In this document: in pieces, positions 1 through 9,640 of the stretch | How positions within the stretch are numbered: position 1 is the stretch's first letter | Layout of the letters: every line of letters starts with the position of its first letter | Source: CAWCDJ01 sp963796485 | GTDB taxonomy: Bacteria; Acidobacteriota; Terriglobia; Bryobacterales; Bryobacteraceae | Length of the DNA stretch: 64,000 nt | Direction of reading: 5' to 3' | NCBI GenBank assembly: GCA_963796485.1 | Contig: CAWCLV010000001.1 | Coordinates: forward strand, 2,232,001 to 2,296,000 | Program-made: the position numbers and the translations under genes | Notes under the pieces: model-generated | Database searches by the model: none | Seen by the model: the letters and a program-made list of their open reading frames with translations, nothing else | What the model was told of the DNA's origin: nothing

Positions 1-2919
1 CACGCAAAGGGTTTGCTGGAGCACGCCCGGCAGGCATCCGAACTGCTCGCCGAAGCGCGCCGCGAGTTCGAAGACCAGAACCTCACCGCGGCCTACCGCA
101 ATGCCACGGAGGCTCTGCGCCACGACCCGCAGAACCCCGAGGCGGCGGAATTCCTGAAAACCGTGCAATCCGTGGTGGAGCGCCGCCAGGCGGAACAGCG
201 CATCGACGACGCGATTCGCAAGGCGCAGAGTCTTCTGCTGGTCCCGGCCTACGACGAGGCGATCGCCGTCCTCACCGGCTTGGCCGCCGACGCCGATTCA
301 CCCAAAGTCCGCCGCGCTCTCGAACTCGTTCGCAACGAAAAGGCCGCGCAGGAACGGAAGCAGCGGCTCAACAATGAAATGGCGAGCTCCACGAATCTCC
401 TTCGGGAGCACCGCGTGGAGGAGGCGGCGGCCTGCCTGAAGAAGCTCCAACGCGATTACCCGGACAACAAGGAGGTCGCCCATCTTCTGGCTTACGCCCA
501 GAAGGAGCTCGCGGCACGCGCGCGCGCCCTGGCCGTCGAAAGTGTCGTAAATGAGGCCGGCAATCTCGCCGACCTGCGCAACTTCGACGCCGCGCTCGGT
601 ATCCTCGACCAGTCGCTCAAAAAATTCCCCGGCGAAACGGCCCTCATCCGGCTCCTGGCGAATACCATGGCCGCGAAGGGAACCTGGGAGCGGCAGCAGG
701 CGGTGCAGTCCGTCCTCGCCAAATGCGAGGCGCTCCGCGCCGAACAGCGTTTTGCAGAAGCCATCGAGGCCGTCGAAGGCACGCTCCAGATGTACACCTC
801 CGAGCCCGCCCTGCTGAACCTGCTCGAACACCTGGAAGCTGAATGGACCGTGCAGCGGCGGAAAGAGGCGGTACGCAAAGCCAGGGAGCACGCCGAAAAC
901 CTCCTCCGCGAAGAGCAGCCGGAGAAAGCGCTCCAGCACCTCCAACAGGCACTGCTGAAGTATCCGGGCGATCCTGTCCTCGCGGCTCTCCTCGGGCGTG
1001 TCCAGGAAGAAGTCAGGGCCTTCGAGCGCGCGCGTGCCGTGGAGGGGATTTCCAAAACCGTCGCACAAGGCCTGGAGACCCGGGAGTTCGATAAGGCCCT
1101 GAGAGCTGTGGACCAGGGCCTCGAAACATGGCGCGAGGAACCAGCTCTGCTCCGGCTCCGCGCGGACGCGCTAGCGGCGAAACAGGCTTGGGACCGCCGG
1201 CAGGCCATCAGCCAGGCGGTCGCCCGCGCCCGAAAGCTGCTGGCGGACGAGCAATTCGTCGAGGCTCTTACGACGGTCGCCGCAGCCCTTGCCGATTATC
1301 CCGGCGACCCCGCCCTGACGGGCCTGCAGAATGACATCGAGCAGAGTTGGGAGGCGTACAAGCGCCGGCAGGCGATCCTGAAAATCGCGAGCGAGGCGCG
1401 AGTGCTGCTCTCCAGGGACCGGTTGGACGAGGCCGCCGCAACCCTTGAACAAGGCCTCCGCGACTACCCCGGTGAGCCGGAACTCGAAAAGCTGTCCGCG
1501 CAAACCGACGAGGCGTTGCGCGCGCGCGAGCGGAAACTGGCAATCGAACGCGCGGTTCAGGCGTCCCAGTCTCTCGCCGCCGCAAAGGAATTCGACCGCG
1601 CTCGCAGGACTCTCGAACAGGCGCTCTCGACGTACCCTGGCGAAAACTCACTCGTCCGGGAGTTGGCGTCCCTCAGGACCGCTGAAGCCGCCTGGCGCGA
1701 GCAACTCGCCGTCGAAAGCCTGCTCGAACAGACGGCGCAATTGGCCGGCGAGAGCCGGTTCGACGAGGCTCTTCAACTGCTCTCCGCCTCCGCTCTCCGC
1801 GCGCCTTCGCTCGCCGATGCTCAAAAACAGATCGAGGCCCAAAAGGCCGAACATCTGCGCCGCAAGGCCATCGCCGCCGCTGCGAGCGCGGCCACGCTGT
1901 TGCTCGACCAGGGCCGGCTCGAAGAAGCCATTCAGGTCCTCCGGAAGGGCACCACCAGCTACCCCGGAGAGAGTGAGTGGGAACCGCTGATGGCGCGCGC
2001 CCGGCGCGAAGTTGCCGCCCGCAAGCGCGCGGAAGAGATCGCACGGTTCGAGCGCGAAGCCGGCGCGCTTGCCGCCGGCAGGCAATTCGCCGAAGCCCTG
2101 GAGATGCTGGCTCGCGGACTCCAAACGTTCCCCGGCGAAAGCGCCTTGTTGAAGCTGCGCGAAACCGTCGAAGCGGATCGGGCAGGGTGGGAGCGGGAAC
2201 AGGCCATCCAGAGGGCGGTCCGGAACATCGAGGACCTCGCACGGCAGGGTAACTTCGAAAAAGCTCTGCAAGCGGCCGGCGCGGCCCTCAGAGACTATGG
2301 CGAAGCGCCGCCGCTCGTCCAGCTTTCGAAGCGCGTACAGGTTGAATGGCAGGCCTGCCAGCGCACGCTCGCCGAAGCCCGGGCCATGCTCGCGGACGGC
2401 CGCTTCGAGGATGCCGCCGCTGCACTCGATCCGCTGGCGGCGCGTTTCCCGGCCGACACGGAAGTGGCCGGGCTGCTCGCCCGCGCCCGCCAACAACTGC
2501 AGTCGCAGCGCCGGCGCGAAGCCATCGAGAAAGTCGCCGCCGAAGCGCTCGCCCTGGCGGACCGTTCCGAGTTCGACCGCGCTATCGCGCTGGCCGACCG
2601 GGCCCTGAAGAACTGGCCGGGCGAAGGACGTCTCCTGGAAGTCAGGACGTCCATACTCGCCGCAAAGGAAGCTTCGCAACGCGCGCAGGCTCTCCAGGCA
2701 GCCATCGAAAAGGCCCGCAACCTTGGCCGTGAGCGGCGCTACGCCGAGGCGATCGCGGCAGCCGAGGCAGCGCTCAAACAGTATCCCGAGGACCCGGCGC
2801 TCCCCGGCCTTCTGAGCGAGTTCCAGTTTCGCCAGAGCCTCTTAAGCGCGCGCCGCCTGCTCGAATCCGGCCGGCCGGACGATGCCCTGGACCTTTTGTT
2901 GAAGTGCACGGGCGGATAG
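1..2919 (+). CDS. Giant helical-repeat protein, N-terminal segment (5' end outside window)
   Basis: The reading frame is open to the window edge, so the true start is upstream; a TTG at 13 is only the first possible start inside the window. The product is almost wholly alpha-helical and built of about 17 degenerate units of roughly 56 residues. Each unit carries a pattern like RRxAI...A..LL......EA...L...L..YPGEP.L..L, which resembles TPR-type solenoids. No catalytic motif is visible in this part. The frame stops at a TAG at 2917-2919, but the same repeat pattern continues at once in frame 2. Removing one G from the GGG at 2910-2912 rejoins the two frames (K-C-T-A-D-S-S). I read this as one long gene broken by a single-base insertion, real or from sequencing. 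Related acidobacterial proteins often begin with a Ser/Thr kinase domain, but nothing upstream is visible here. Confidence 0.75.
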   Translation, partial: HAKGLLEHARQASELLAEARREFEDQNLTAAYRNATEALRHDPQNPEAAEFLKTVQSVVERRQAEQRIDDAIRKAQSLLLVPAYDEAIAVLTGLAADADSPKVRRALELVRNEKAAQERKQRLNNEMASSTNLLREHRVEEAAACLKKLQRDYPDNKEVAHLLAYAQKELAARARALAVESVVNEAGNLADLRNFDAALGILDQSLKKFPGETALIRLLANTMAAKGTWERQQAVQSVLAKCEALRAEQRFAEAIEAVEGTLQMYTSEPALLNLLEHLEAEWTVQRRKEAVRKAREHAENLLREEQPEKALQHLQQALLKYPGDPVLAALLGRVQEEVRAFERARAVEGISKTVAQGLETREFDKALRAVDQGLETWREEPALLRLRADALAAKQAWDRRQAISQAVARARKLLADEQFVEALTTVAAALADYPGDPALTGLQNDIEQSWEAYKRRQAILKIASEARVLLSRDRLDEAAATLEQGLRDYPGEPELEKLSAQTDEALRARERKLAIERAVQASQSLAAAKEFDRARRTLEQALSTYPGENSLVRELASLRTAEAAWREQLAVESLLEQTAQLAGESRFDEALQLLSASALRAPSLADAQKQIEAQKAEHLRRKAIAAAASAATLLLDQGRLEEAIQVLRKGTTSYPGESEWEPLMARARREVAARKRAEEIARFEREAGALAAGRQFAEALEMLARGLQTFPGESALLKLRETVEADRAGWEREQAIQRAVRNIEDLARQGNFEKALQAAGAALRDYGEAPPLVQLSKRVQVEWQACQRTLAEARAMLADGRFEDAAAALDPLAARFPADTEVAGLLARARQQLQSQRRREAIEKVAAEALALADRSEFDRAIALADRALKNWPGEGRLLEVRTSILAAKEASQRAQALQAAIEKARNLGRERRYAEAIAAAEAALKQYPEDPALPGLLSEFQFRQSLLSARRLLESGRPDDALDLLLKCTGG

Positions 2920-3826
2920 TTCTTCCGACGCCGAAGCCGCGGCGCTAATAGAGCAGGCCCGTGCCGCGATCCGCTCGGCGCGGATCGATGGGCAGGCGCG
3001 CGAAGCCCGAACCCTCATCGACGCCGGCGATTTCGACCGCGCCGTCGCCCTGCTCGAAAGCGGCCTCCGCAAATGGCCGGACGCCGCCTCCCTCCGGGAG
3101 ATCCATCAGTCCGCGCTGGCGCACAAGGCGGCGTTGCAGCGGCAGCAGGCGATTGACGGTGCCGTGGATCAGTGCCGTCAGCTCGAAGGAAAGGGGCAAC
3201 TCGATGCGGCGATTCGGCTCGCCGGGAAGTTCCTGGTGGACTTCCAGAACGAGCCGCCTCTCCTCGCCCTCCGCCAGCATCTCAAAGAGAAACTGGCGGA
3301 CCAGGAACGCCTCCGGAAGCGGGCCCGCGACCTCAAGGAACTCCAGGAAATGCAGTCCGCGGCCGTCAAGGCGCGCACCGCCGCGGAGGCTTCGGAATTG
3401 CTCGCGCGGGCCAATCGAATCGCCGGAAAGTACCCCGGCGACCAGGAAATCCAAACCGCCGCGGCCGACCCCATCCGCCACCTGTCCGATATCGAGCGGG
3501 CGCACCAGCAGGCGGCCGACCGTTCTTTCGACGCGGCGATCGAGACCTGCGAGCGCTACCTGGCCCGGTATCCGGACCACGTCCTCTTCGGCGAACTCCA
3601 GCGCAAATCGGAACTGGGGCGGAAGGCCGCCTATCTCGAAGCGCTGCGGTTGCGAGCCGCCGCCGAGCCCGACCTCGCCAAACGCGCCGCGATTCTGGAA
3701 GAAGGTCTCCAGCGCTATCCCGGCGAGCCAGGGCTGGCTGACGAGCTTCGCTTTATCCGGAACAAACTCGGTCTTGTCGATTCGATCCTCGAAACCGCGC
3801 GCGGCTGCGAGCGCGAAGGAAAGTGG
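2912..3826 (+). pseudogene. Same helical-repeat protein, middle segment in frame 2
   Basis: This stretch continues the repeat protein in a second frame without a start codon of its own. The translation shows the same repeat signature (for example LDAAIRLAGKFL and ILEEGLQRYPGEPGL) and no stop between 2912 and 3826. At the distal end the text ETARGCEREGKW should run into NEALEQWNSLL, which lies in frame 3. Deleting one G from GGG at 3825-3827 restores exactly that join. Both breaks are therefore an extra G in a GGG run. Unless the genome really carries these insertions, this is coding sequence of a single protein; if it does, the gene is a pseudogene. Confidence 0.65.
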
Positions 3827-3827
3827 G

Positions 3828-6656
3828 AACGAAGCCCTCGAGCAGTGGAACAGCCTGCTCACTATTTACGACCAGTACCCGGGGCTGAAAAAGGAGATCG
3901 AACGCGTCCAGCGGGCCCGCGAAGCGGCGCGCACCGACGCCGTCGAACAGTGGGCACGCCAAGTCGAGAAGGCGCTCGGCGCCGGGGATGTCGCAACCGC
4001 CCGCAAACTCCTCGGCCAGGCCCTCTCGGAGCAACCCGGCGCGGCACGCCTGCAAACCCTCGACAGCCGCCTCCGGGAGATCGAAAGGAAAAAAGCCCGC
4101 GCCCGCGAACTGCTCGCGCAAGCGCAAGCGGCCAGCGAAAAAGGCCAGTACGCCGAATGCCAGGCGTGCCTGCGCGAGGCCTTCCAACTCGACGAGTTCG
4201 ATCCGGCTTTCCGCAAACTGGTTCTGGCCCGGCTCATCGATCACGCACAGTCGGTGGTTCAGACGGACTGGCGGCAAGCGGAAACCCTGGTCATCGAGGC
4301 CGCCTCCCTTCAGCCCGGCTATGCCGCCCCCGCGGCGATGATGCGCACCATCTCCGACCGCAAGAAGGACACGGCCATTTCGGATTGCCTCGCCAGGGCA
4401 GAGCAGTTGGCGCAGCAGGGCGACTTGCGAGGCGCCCTCGCCGAACTGGAACAGGGCCTGCAAACCTATCCCAACGAGCAGAGGCTCAAGGCCCGGCATG
4501 TTGCCCTCTCCGGCGAAATCCGGAAAGCGCGCGAGACCGCCTCCGCCGAACTGCGGCGCATCGACGACTCGGGAAAGAAAGCCGCCCAGGCATCCGAGAT
4601 CGAGCCGCTGCGGGTCCGCGCGACGGAAATCGCGGCGGCAAACCAGCAGGATACGGAGATTGCAACTCTCGCGGCCGGTACGATTCGCGGCCTGGAACAG
4701 CGGGCGAAAGATCTGCGCCGCGAACATCTGCGCGGGGTCGTCGCCGCGAACCGGAAACGGGTCCTGATCATCGCCGGCTCGGCCGCCGCGGTTCTCGCCG
4801 CCGCCTTCACCGTCCCGCCGCTGCTCCGAGGCCCCGCGACGATCGCGGTTAGCGTCACGACGGATGTGCCCGGCGCCTCCGTGGAGATCGGGCATGAGAA
4901 GTGCACCACCCCGAACTGCGCGCTGAAACTGGCTCCGGGAACCTATGCGGTGCGGGCCGCCAGGGATGGGTACAAGCCCTCCACGAAAGAGATCACCGTC
5001 GCGGCCGGGCAGGCGCCGGTGCAACTCACTCTGGCGCTCGAACCCCTGTCCCAACTGCTCTCGGTGAACACCAATTTCGAAAGCGGCCGGGTTTATCTCG
5101 ACGGCCGTGCCGGAGACTTGCGCGACGGGCAGTTCACCGCCTCCGGCATCACACCCGGCCGCCACACCTTGCGCGTCACCAGCGGCAGTTCGGAATTTCA
5201 GGCGGAATGGAACGCCGCCGTGGGAGCCCCTCCGGAACTGCTCCGGCCGATCCAGGCCAAAGACGTCCAGGCCACCGTCGTCGCAAACGCCGGCCCGGCC
5301 GGCAGCATCGCCTGCAATTGCGGAGCGGAGCCGGTCAAAGTCGATGGATCACCCGCCGGATCGACGGCCTCGTCCGGGGCCGCCGCCCCCCTGCGCGATT
5401 TAAAAAGCGGCACCCGCCGGATCGCCATCGCCGACCGCTCCGTGGTGTTGGACATCCGGCCCGACCCGTCGCTCAACGTCTTTCTGAACCTCGATCGCAA
5501 TGTCGGCGTCCTGACCGTCGAAACCGGTGAAGACCGCGCCAAGGTATTTCTGAACGACAAATTGTACAGCCGCACCACCGACCATGGAAAGCTGCGCATC
5601 CCGCTCGACATCGGAGACTACTCCATCCGCGTCGAGAAAGACGGGTTCCAGTCTCCCGCGCCGCAACAGGTCACACTGAAGAAGGGTGAAGAGAAAGCCG
5701 TGGTCTTCGCTCTAACGCGCTCTCCGGCGTACCTCGAAATTTCGGGAGCGGTTGGCGGAGCGTCCGTGAAGCTCGACGGCCAGACGGTTGGCGCTACGGA
5801 TGGCAAAGGCGGATTTCGACACGACGTTTCGCCGGGACAGCACACGGTCGGGCTGTCGAAAGACGAGTACAGCCCCGTGCAGGTGACCGAGCAGTTTGCA
5901 TCCGGCAAAACCGTTCAGCTCGGAGGCGCGCGCGTAGCCATGGCGAAACTCGTGAAAGCGCCGCCCCAGCCCGATCCCAAGCGGGTGGAGCAGCAGGACT
6001 GGTCGCGCATCGCCTCCAGCAACAACCCGGACGATTTCGACACGTTCGTCAGGAACCACCCCGCCGGCGGCCCACTCGTCGATCAGGCGCGCGCCCGCGC
6101 CGCCGAATTGCGGCAGCAGTCCCAGGCCAACGCCGCACGCGAGGCCGAGCAGACGGCTTGGAATAAGGTAGACCAGAACAACAAAGGACAGTTGCAGGAC
6201 TACCTCTCGCATCACGGCACGGGGCAGCACGCAGAGGCCGCGCGCGCGAAGATCGCTGACCTCGATCGCCAGGCTGCGGCCGAAGCAAGCGCCGCCCAGG
6301 CCCTGAGGGAAAAGGAACAGAAGAAACTCGCCGACGAGCAGGCGGTCCTGAAAACGTTGAAGGATTTCGAGACGGCCTACAACCGAAAGGACATCGCTAC
6401 CCTTCAAAAAATCTGGAGCGGCCTTCCGGCCGCAGCTTACCGCCAGCAGTTCGATGATGCCAAAGAGCTGCGCTTCCAGTTGGCGCCCACGGGACAGCCT
6501 TCCGTAACAGGCGATTCGGCGACCGTGACCTGTACCCGTAGTTTGGTCTACCGGGGGAAGATCCTGGGGGTTTTGCAGGTTTCCGAACGAGTTGCGGTCA
6601 CGCTGGTTCGCAACTCGTCCGGCTGGCTGATTGGCTCGATGGAAAAAACCCGATAG
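3828..6656 (+). CDS. Same protein, C-terminal segment: helical repeats, TM helix, PEGA-like domains, NTF2-like tail
   Basis: This is the third frame of the broken gene, about 942 residues. It opens with more helical repeats (NEALEQWNSLL, LEQGLQTYPNEQRL). A single hydrophobic segment follows near 4765-4830 (VLIIAGSAAAVLAAAFTV). After it come about four PEGA-like beta domains (around 4850-5030, 5050-5230, 5500-5700 and 5720-5930), recognisable from turns such as LAPGTYAVRAARDGYKP and LDIGDYSIRVEKDGF. A charged coiled-coil stretch rich in A, Q and E comes next (about 6000-6340). The C-terminal ~100 residues resemble an NTF2/SnoaL-type fold (FETAYNRKDIATLQKIW). The topology suggests cytoplasmic repeats and an extracytoplasmic PEGA region that may bind envelope polymers; this is inference from domain type. 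The gene ends at TAG 6654-6656. Confidence 0.7.
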   Translation, partial: NEALEQWNSLLTIYDQYPGLKKEIERVQRAREAARTDAVEQWARQVEKALGAGDVATARKLLGQALSEQPGAARLQTLDSRLREIERKKARARELLAQAQAASEKGQYAECQACLREAFQLDEFDPAFRKLVLARLIDHAQSVVQTDWRQAETLVIEAASLQPGYAAPAAMMRTISDRKKDTAISDCLARAEQLAQQGDLRGALAELEQGLQTYPNEQRLKARHVALSGEIRKARETASAELRRIDDSGKKAAQASEIEPLRVRATEIAAANQQDTEIATLAAGTIRGLEQRAKDLRREHLRGVVAANRKRVLIIAGSAAAVLAAAFTVPPLLRGPATIAVSVTTDVPGASVEIGHEKCTTPNCALKLAPGTYAVRAARDGYKPSTKEITVAAGQAPVQLTLALEPLSQLLSVNTNFESGRVYLDGRAGDLRDGQFTASGITPGRHTLRVTSGSSEFQAEWNAAVGAPPELLRPIQAKDVQATVVANAGPAGSIACNCGAEPVKVDGSPAGSTASSGAAAPLRDLKSGTRRIAIADRSVVLDIRPDPSLNVFLNLDRNVGVLTVETGEDRAKVFLNDKLYSRTTDHGKLRIPLDIGDYSIRVEKDGFQSPAPQQVTLKKGEEKAVVFALTRSPAYLEISGAVGGASVKLDGQTVGATDGKGGFRHDVSPGQHTVGLSKDEYSPVQVTEQFASGKTVQLGGARVAMAKLVKAPPQPDPKRVEQQDWSRIASSNNPDDFDTFVRNHPAGGPLVDQARARAAELRQQSQANAAREAEQTAWNKVDQNNKGQLQDYLSHHGTGQHAEAARAKIADLDRQAAAEASAAQALREKEQKKLADEQAVLKTLKDFETAYNRKDIATLQKIWSGLPAAAYRQQFDDAKELRFQLAPTGQPSVTGDSATVTCTRSLVYRGKILGVLQVSERVAVTLVRNSSGWLIGSMEKTR

Positions 6657-6698
6657 CAGCGGAAGCGGCTCAGCGGGGACTCCGGATTACGCTGTACG

Positions 6699-6723
6699 TG
6701 GGGCAGGCCTCCTGGCCTGCCCG
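6699..6723. repeat. Dispersed palindromic repeat, family A (short copy)
   Basis: A perfect 9-bp inverted repeat, GGGCAGGCC (6701-6709) and GGCCTGCCC (6714-6722), with a TCCT loop. It lies between the convergent ends of the repeat protein and the outer-membrane protein. The same core recurs at 9546, 39661, 43829, 48281, 54113 and 56969. Confidence 0.75.
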
Positions 6724-6808
6724 GTTTGAAAGCTTCCTGTCGGTCACGGTCTCAGAGCAGCAAGCCACTGAATCTACCGAGCCGCGCACACTGGTAAGCG
6801 GTGCTTTT

Positions 6809-8281
6809 CTACTTCCCGCCAAACGCGTATGACAGCGCAATCAGCGGCGTCACGTTCTGCCGCAGTCCTTTATTATCGAGTCGGAACAACACATCCGCAC
6901 TCAGCAGGAGATTGCCGAACAGGTTGTACTTGATACCGGTGGCTCCGCTGCTGAGGCCCACGTTGTCCCTGCCCCCGCTGATCGTGCTGAGAACCTGCGA
7001 TCCCGGCCCGCCTGGGATGTTCTGGGTAACATAGGTGCTCGTAAAGACCCGCGGTGCATTGAAAAGCGCCTGCCCGAGATAGTCGAACGCAAAGGTCAGC
7101 CCCTTCGTAACGCCAACATCGGCGCCCACCGTGTAAAACAGTTGCGAGGGAAGACTGCCCTTGATGGCGGGCCCATTCTGAATCACGACCGTCCCGGTCG
7201 AGTCTTCCGACACCGTAGTTCCGGTCACGTCGCCGGCGAGAATCGACTGGCCGTTCCACTGGTAGCCCAGGTTCACGTGCGGCGAGAATCGCTTGCCCAC
7301 CGTCGAAATCGCAACGAAGGGCTTGATGCCGGCCGCCCCCGAACCCAGCAACTCCTGAGCATTCCCGGTCGGCGTTCGAACGTCCAACCCGAGCGCCATG
7401 CCGAAAGTCTTGCCCTGCCACACATTCCCTTTCACGCGAACGGTAACGTCCCCGACCCCCGACGCGCTGCCGTTATTCGCGTACACAGCCGAAAGGCTGT
7501 TGGGATCGGCGGTGAACTGGTGCGGGTTCGGAAATGTCCCCACGCCCGGCACCGTAAACGTGGGACCGGAAACGCGCAGGATGCCGGCGCCCGATGTGAC
7601 CCCCATCCGCACCGATACCAGCGGAACCGCCACCGAAACGTCCAGCCGGTCGGTGATTCCGACCGTGCCGTAAAGCATCGTCTGGTCCATGTTCAAGTCG
7701 ACATTGCTCGTCGTCTGAATCACGTCCGCCTCATACGGCTCGGATGCGCCGCCCGGCCCGGTATCCGGCACGTGTGAGAACACCGCCGGGATCTTATGCA
7801 GATCCGTTCCGTCGATGCTGCTGAACCGAAACCGCTGGTACGAAACGCCGAATGACACTTTGCCGCGGCCGATGGTTTCGGCGCGCTCGGCGTAAATCGG
7901 GCCGAAACTGGTTGTCGTGCGCACGAAAGCCCCGGCCTCGCTGCTGTACTTGTAAGTAAAGCCCGAGGACGGCGAAATAAATGGCAGGATCGCCAGTTGC
8001 GTTGCAATCGCACTGCTCAAGGTCTGGTTGAGAGTGGTTTGTGCCGACCCGATAAAGTGAGCGTAATGGGGAAACCCCGGATTCGGATACAGGCTAAGCC
8101 CGGTGGAGCCGAATAGATTCGGCAAAACGCAGCCAGGTTGGGTTTGGCGTCCCTGACATTGGCCCGTTACAACGGTCCCGGGCGTTAGCGGTTGCCCCTG
8201 GCCGTAGCAGAAAGTGGCGAAGACAGACAGCAACGAGACGGCAATCCCAGGTGGCAGACAGCGCACTGCTGAGTTTCTCAT
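6809..8281 (-). CDS. Putative outer-membrane beta-barrel protein
   Basis: A 490-residue protein with an N-terminal signal peptide (hydrophobic core GIAVSLLSVFATF, cleavage probably after CYG). The mature part is rich in alternating polar/hydrophobic strands with Gly and aromatic residues, such as GKVSFGVSYQRFRFSS, FGMALGLDVRTPTGN and LTFAFDYLGQALFN. It ends in an amphipathic strand, LIALSYAFGGK. This is the look of an outer-membrane barrel of the phenol-degradation MetA-like or transporter type seen in Acidobacteria. No specific substrate can be read from the sequence. The ATG at 8281 has a TACAAT box only 7 nt upstream (8289-8294 on the minus strand) and no obvious Shine-Dalgarno, so the mRNA may be leaderless. 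Confidence 0.6.
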   Translation of the reverse strand: MRNSAVRCLPPGIAVSLLSVFATFCYGQGQPLTPGTVVTGQCQGRQTQPGCVLPNLFGSTGLSLYPNPGFPHYAHFIGSAQTTLNQTLSSAIATQLAILPFISPSSGFTYKYSSEAGAFVRTTTSFGPIYAERAETIGRGKVSFGVSYQRFRFSSIDGTDLHKIPAVFSHVPDTGPGGASEPYEADVIQTTSNVDLNMDQTMLYGTVGITDRLDVSVAVPLVSVRMGVTSGAGILRVSGPTFTVPGVGTFPNPHQFTADPNSLSAVYANNGSASGVGDVTVRVKGNVWQGKTFGMALGLDVRTPTGNAQELLGSGAAGIKPFVAISTVGKRFSPHVNLGYQWNGQSILAGDVTGTTVSEDSTGTVVIQNGPAIKGSLPSQLFYTVGADVGVTKGLTFAFDYLGQALFNAPRVFTSTYVTQNIPGGPGSQVLSTISGGRDNVGLSSGATGIKYNLFGNLLLSADVLFRLDNKGLRQNVTPLIALSYAFGGK

Positions 8282-8416
8282 GGGCGGGATTGTATCACGT
8301 TATGGATTTTATGGATTCGTACTTCGTTTGGAGTAAGTTATAGAACCTATGGACAAATCGTTCGGGTTCGTCCCCCCGGCTCGCGTCCGGACGGGCGCTA
8401 TGGTAAAACGAGCCAC

Positions 8417-9382
8417 ATGGAATACGGAAATAGCCTGCGGCGAAGGACTTTTGTGGGGAGCGCCTTTGCCGGCCTCGGCATTACTGGCCTCTACGCGCGG
8501 CCGCCCAAGCCGCAATCAGGCACCACTCCGACGCGGGTGTTCGGCAACACGGGGGTCAAGCTCAGCATTTTCGGCCAGGGCGGCGCCCGTCTGGCGCTTT
8601 TACGAAATAAGGAAGCTGCCCGGGCGCACGTTCGCCACGCGTATGACCTGGGTCTGAATTACTTCGACTGCGCACACTCGTACTGGGACGGCCATTCGGA
8701 AGAGGTCTATGGCGACGTCCTATCCGGCGTCCGCAAGAGCGTCTTCATCACGAGTAAGTGCACTCGCCGGACCAGTAAGGAAGCCGGCGACGAACTGAAC
8801 CTCTCCCTCAAAGCCCTGAAAACCGACTACCTCGACCTGTGGCAGATGCACGGGATTCAGGAAAAGGAAGACGTGGACCGTATCTTCGGCCCCGGGGGCG
8901 CCATCGAAGCCTTCGAAGCCGCCAAAAAAGCGGGTAAGTGCCGCTTCTTCGGATTCACCGGCCACCACGATCCCAAGGTGCACCTTGCCATGCTCGACGC
9001 CTACGACAAGTGGGATTCCATTCTGATGCCGCTCCATGTGGCCGATCCCGCATACCTTAGCTTCGAAAAAGAGGTGCTGCCCGCCGCCGTCCGGCGCGGC
9101 ATCGGAATCCAGGCCATCAAGGTTTTCGGCAACGCCTTCCTGCTGCGGGTCATGAACCCCGAAGAGTGCGTGAAATACGTCTGGAGCTTGCCGGTTCACT
9201 GCGCACCGCTGGGCGCCAGCACCACCGGCCAGCTCGACGACGACGTGCGGTTCGCGCAACGGTTCAAACCTCTCATCCCTTCGGAGATGGACGAACTCCG
9301 CAAAACCGCGATCACCGCCGGACCGGGCGGCCTCAAAGGCCCCGCCCTGGAGTATTGGAAGCGCGACGAACAGGGCCGCTAG
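8417..9382 (+). CDS. Aldo/keto reductase family protein with Tat signal
   Basis: A 321-residue NAD(P)-dependent oxidoreductase of the aldo/keto reductase family. The N-terminus carries a twin-arginine motif (RRRTFVGSAFAGL) followed by a hydrophobic stretch, so export through the Tat pathway with bound cofactor is likely. The AKR tetrad can be placed: Asp and Tyr in YFDCAHSYWDG, Lys in FITSKC and His in WQMHG. The TIM-barrel segment GKCRFFGFTGHHDP is also typical. This type of Tat-exported AKR is frequent in Acidobacteria and Planctomycetes and probably acts on sugars or polyols in the periplasm, but the substrate is unknown. It is monocistronic and is followed by a large inverted repeat. Confidence 0.85.
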   Translation: MEYGNSLRRRTFVGSAFAGLGITGLYARPPKPQSGTTPTRVFGNTGVKLSIFGQGGARLALLRNKEAARAHVRHAYDLGLNYFDCAHSYWDGHSEEVYGDVLSGVRKSVFITSKCTRRTSKEAGDELNLSLKALKTDYLDLWQMHGIQEKEDVDRIFGPGGAIEAFEAAKKAGKCRFFGFTGHHDPKVHLAMLDAYDKWDSILMPLHVADPAYLSFEKEVLPAAVRRGIGIQAIKVFGNAFLLRVMNPEECVKYVWSLPVHCAPLGASTTGQLDDDVRFAQRFKPLIPSEMDELRKTAITAGPGGLKGPALEYWKRDEQGR

Positions 9383-9419
9383 CAGCGTAGGCCTCGGGAT
9401 TCTGTGGAAGTCGCCGAGG

Positions 9420-9484
9420 CCCGCTCTAACGGTCGCGGCTCTGTGCAAACCGACAGCGCAGAGCCGCGACCGTGAAGTAGCGGG
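9420..9484. repeat. Dispersed repeat family B, long inverted repeat
   Basis: Arms ACGGTCGCGGCTCTG (9429-9443) and CAGAGCCGCGACCGT (9459-9473) are perfect reverse complements, extended by CCCGCT at 9420 and AGCGGG at 9479. Half-copies of the motif CAGAGCCGCGACCGT are found at 30401 and 40070. Here the hairpin follows the aldo/keto reductase gene and could also act in transcript termination or stability. Confidence 0.75.
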
Positions 9485-9540
9485 CCGATTGCTGCGCACG
9501 ATCGACTACGGTGACGAACGCAAAACAATCGGAACACTAT

Positions 9541-9640
9541 GTGGCGTAGGCCTCCCGGCCTGCCCAGGCGCGCCGGAGCGCGCCTTCGGCGCGTGGGCAG
9601 GCCGGATGCCTACCCAGGGCAGGCCGGAGGCCTACCCTAC
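9541..9640. repeat. Dispersed palindromic repeat, family A (long copy)
   Basis: It contains the half-site GTAGGCCTCCCGGCCTGCCC (9546-9565), a central GC palindrome CGGAGCGCGCCTTCGGCGC (9574-9592), and two reverse half-sites (9595-9614 and 9618-9640). The end sequence CCTACCCTAC carries, on the minus strand, the TAG stop of the esterase gene at 9637-9639. Confidence 0.8.

Noticed and set aside
2961..3827. Start of the C-terminal segment at ATG 2961 in frame 3
   Set aside because: From 2961 to about 3827 frame 3 has no repeat signature, while frame 2 does; the real frame 3 coding begins only after the second shift.
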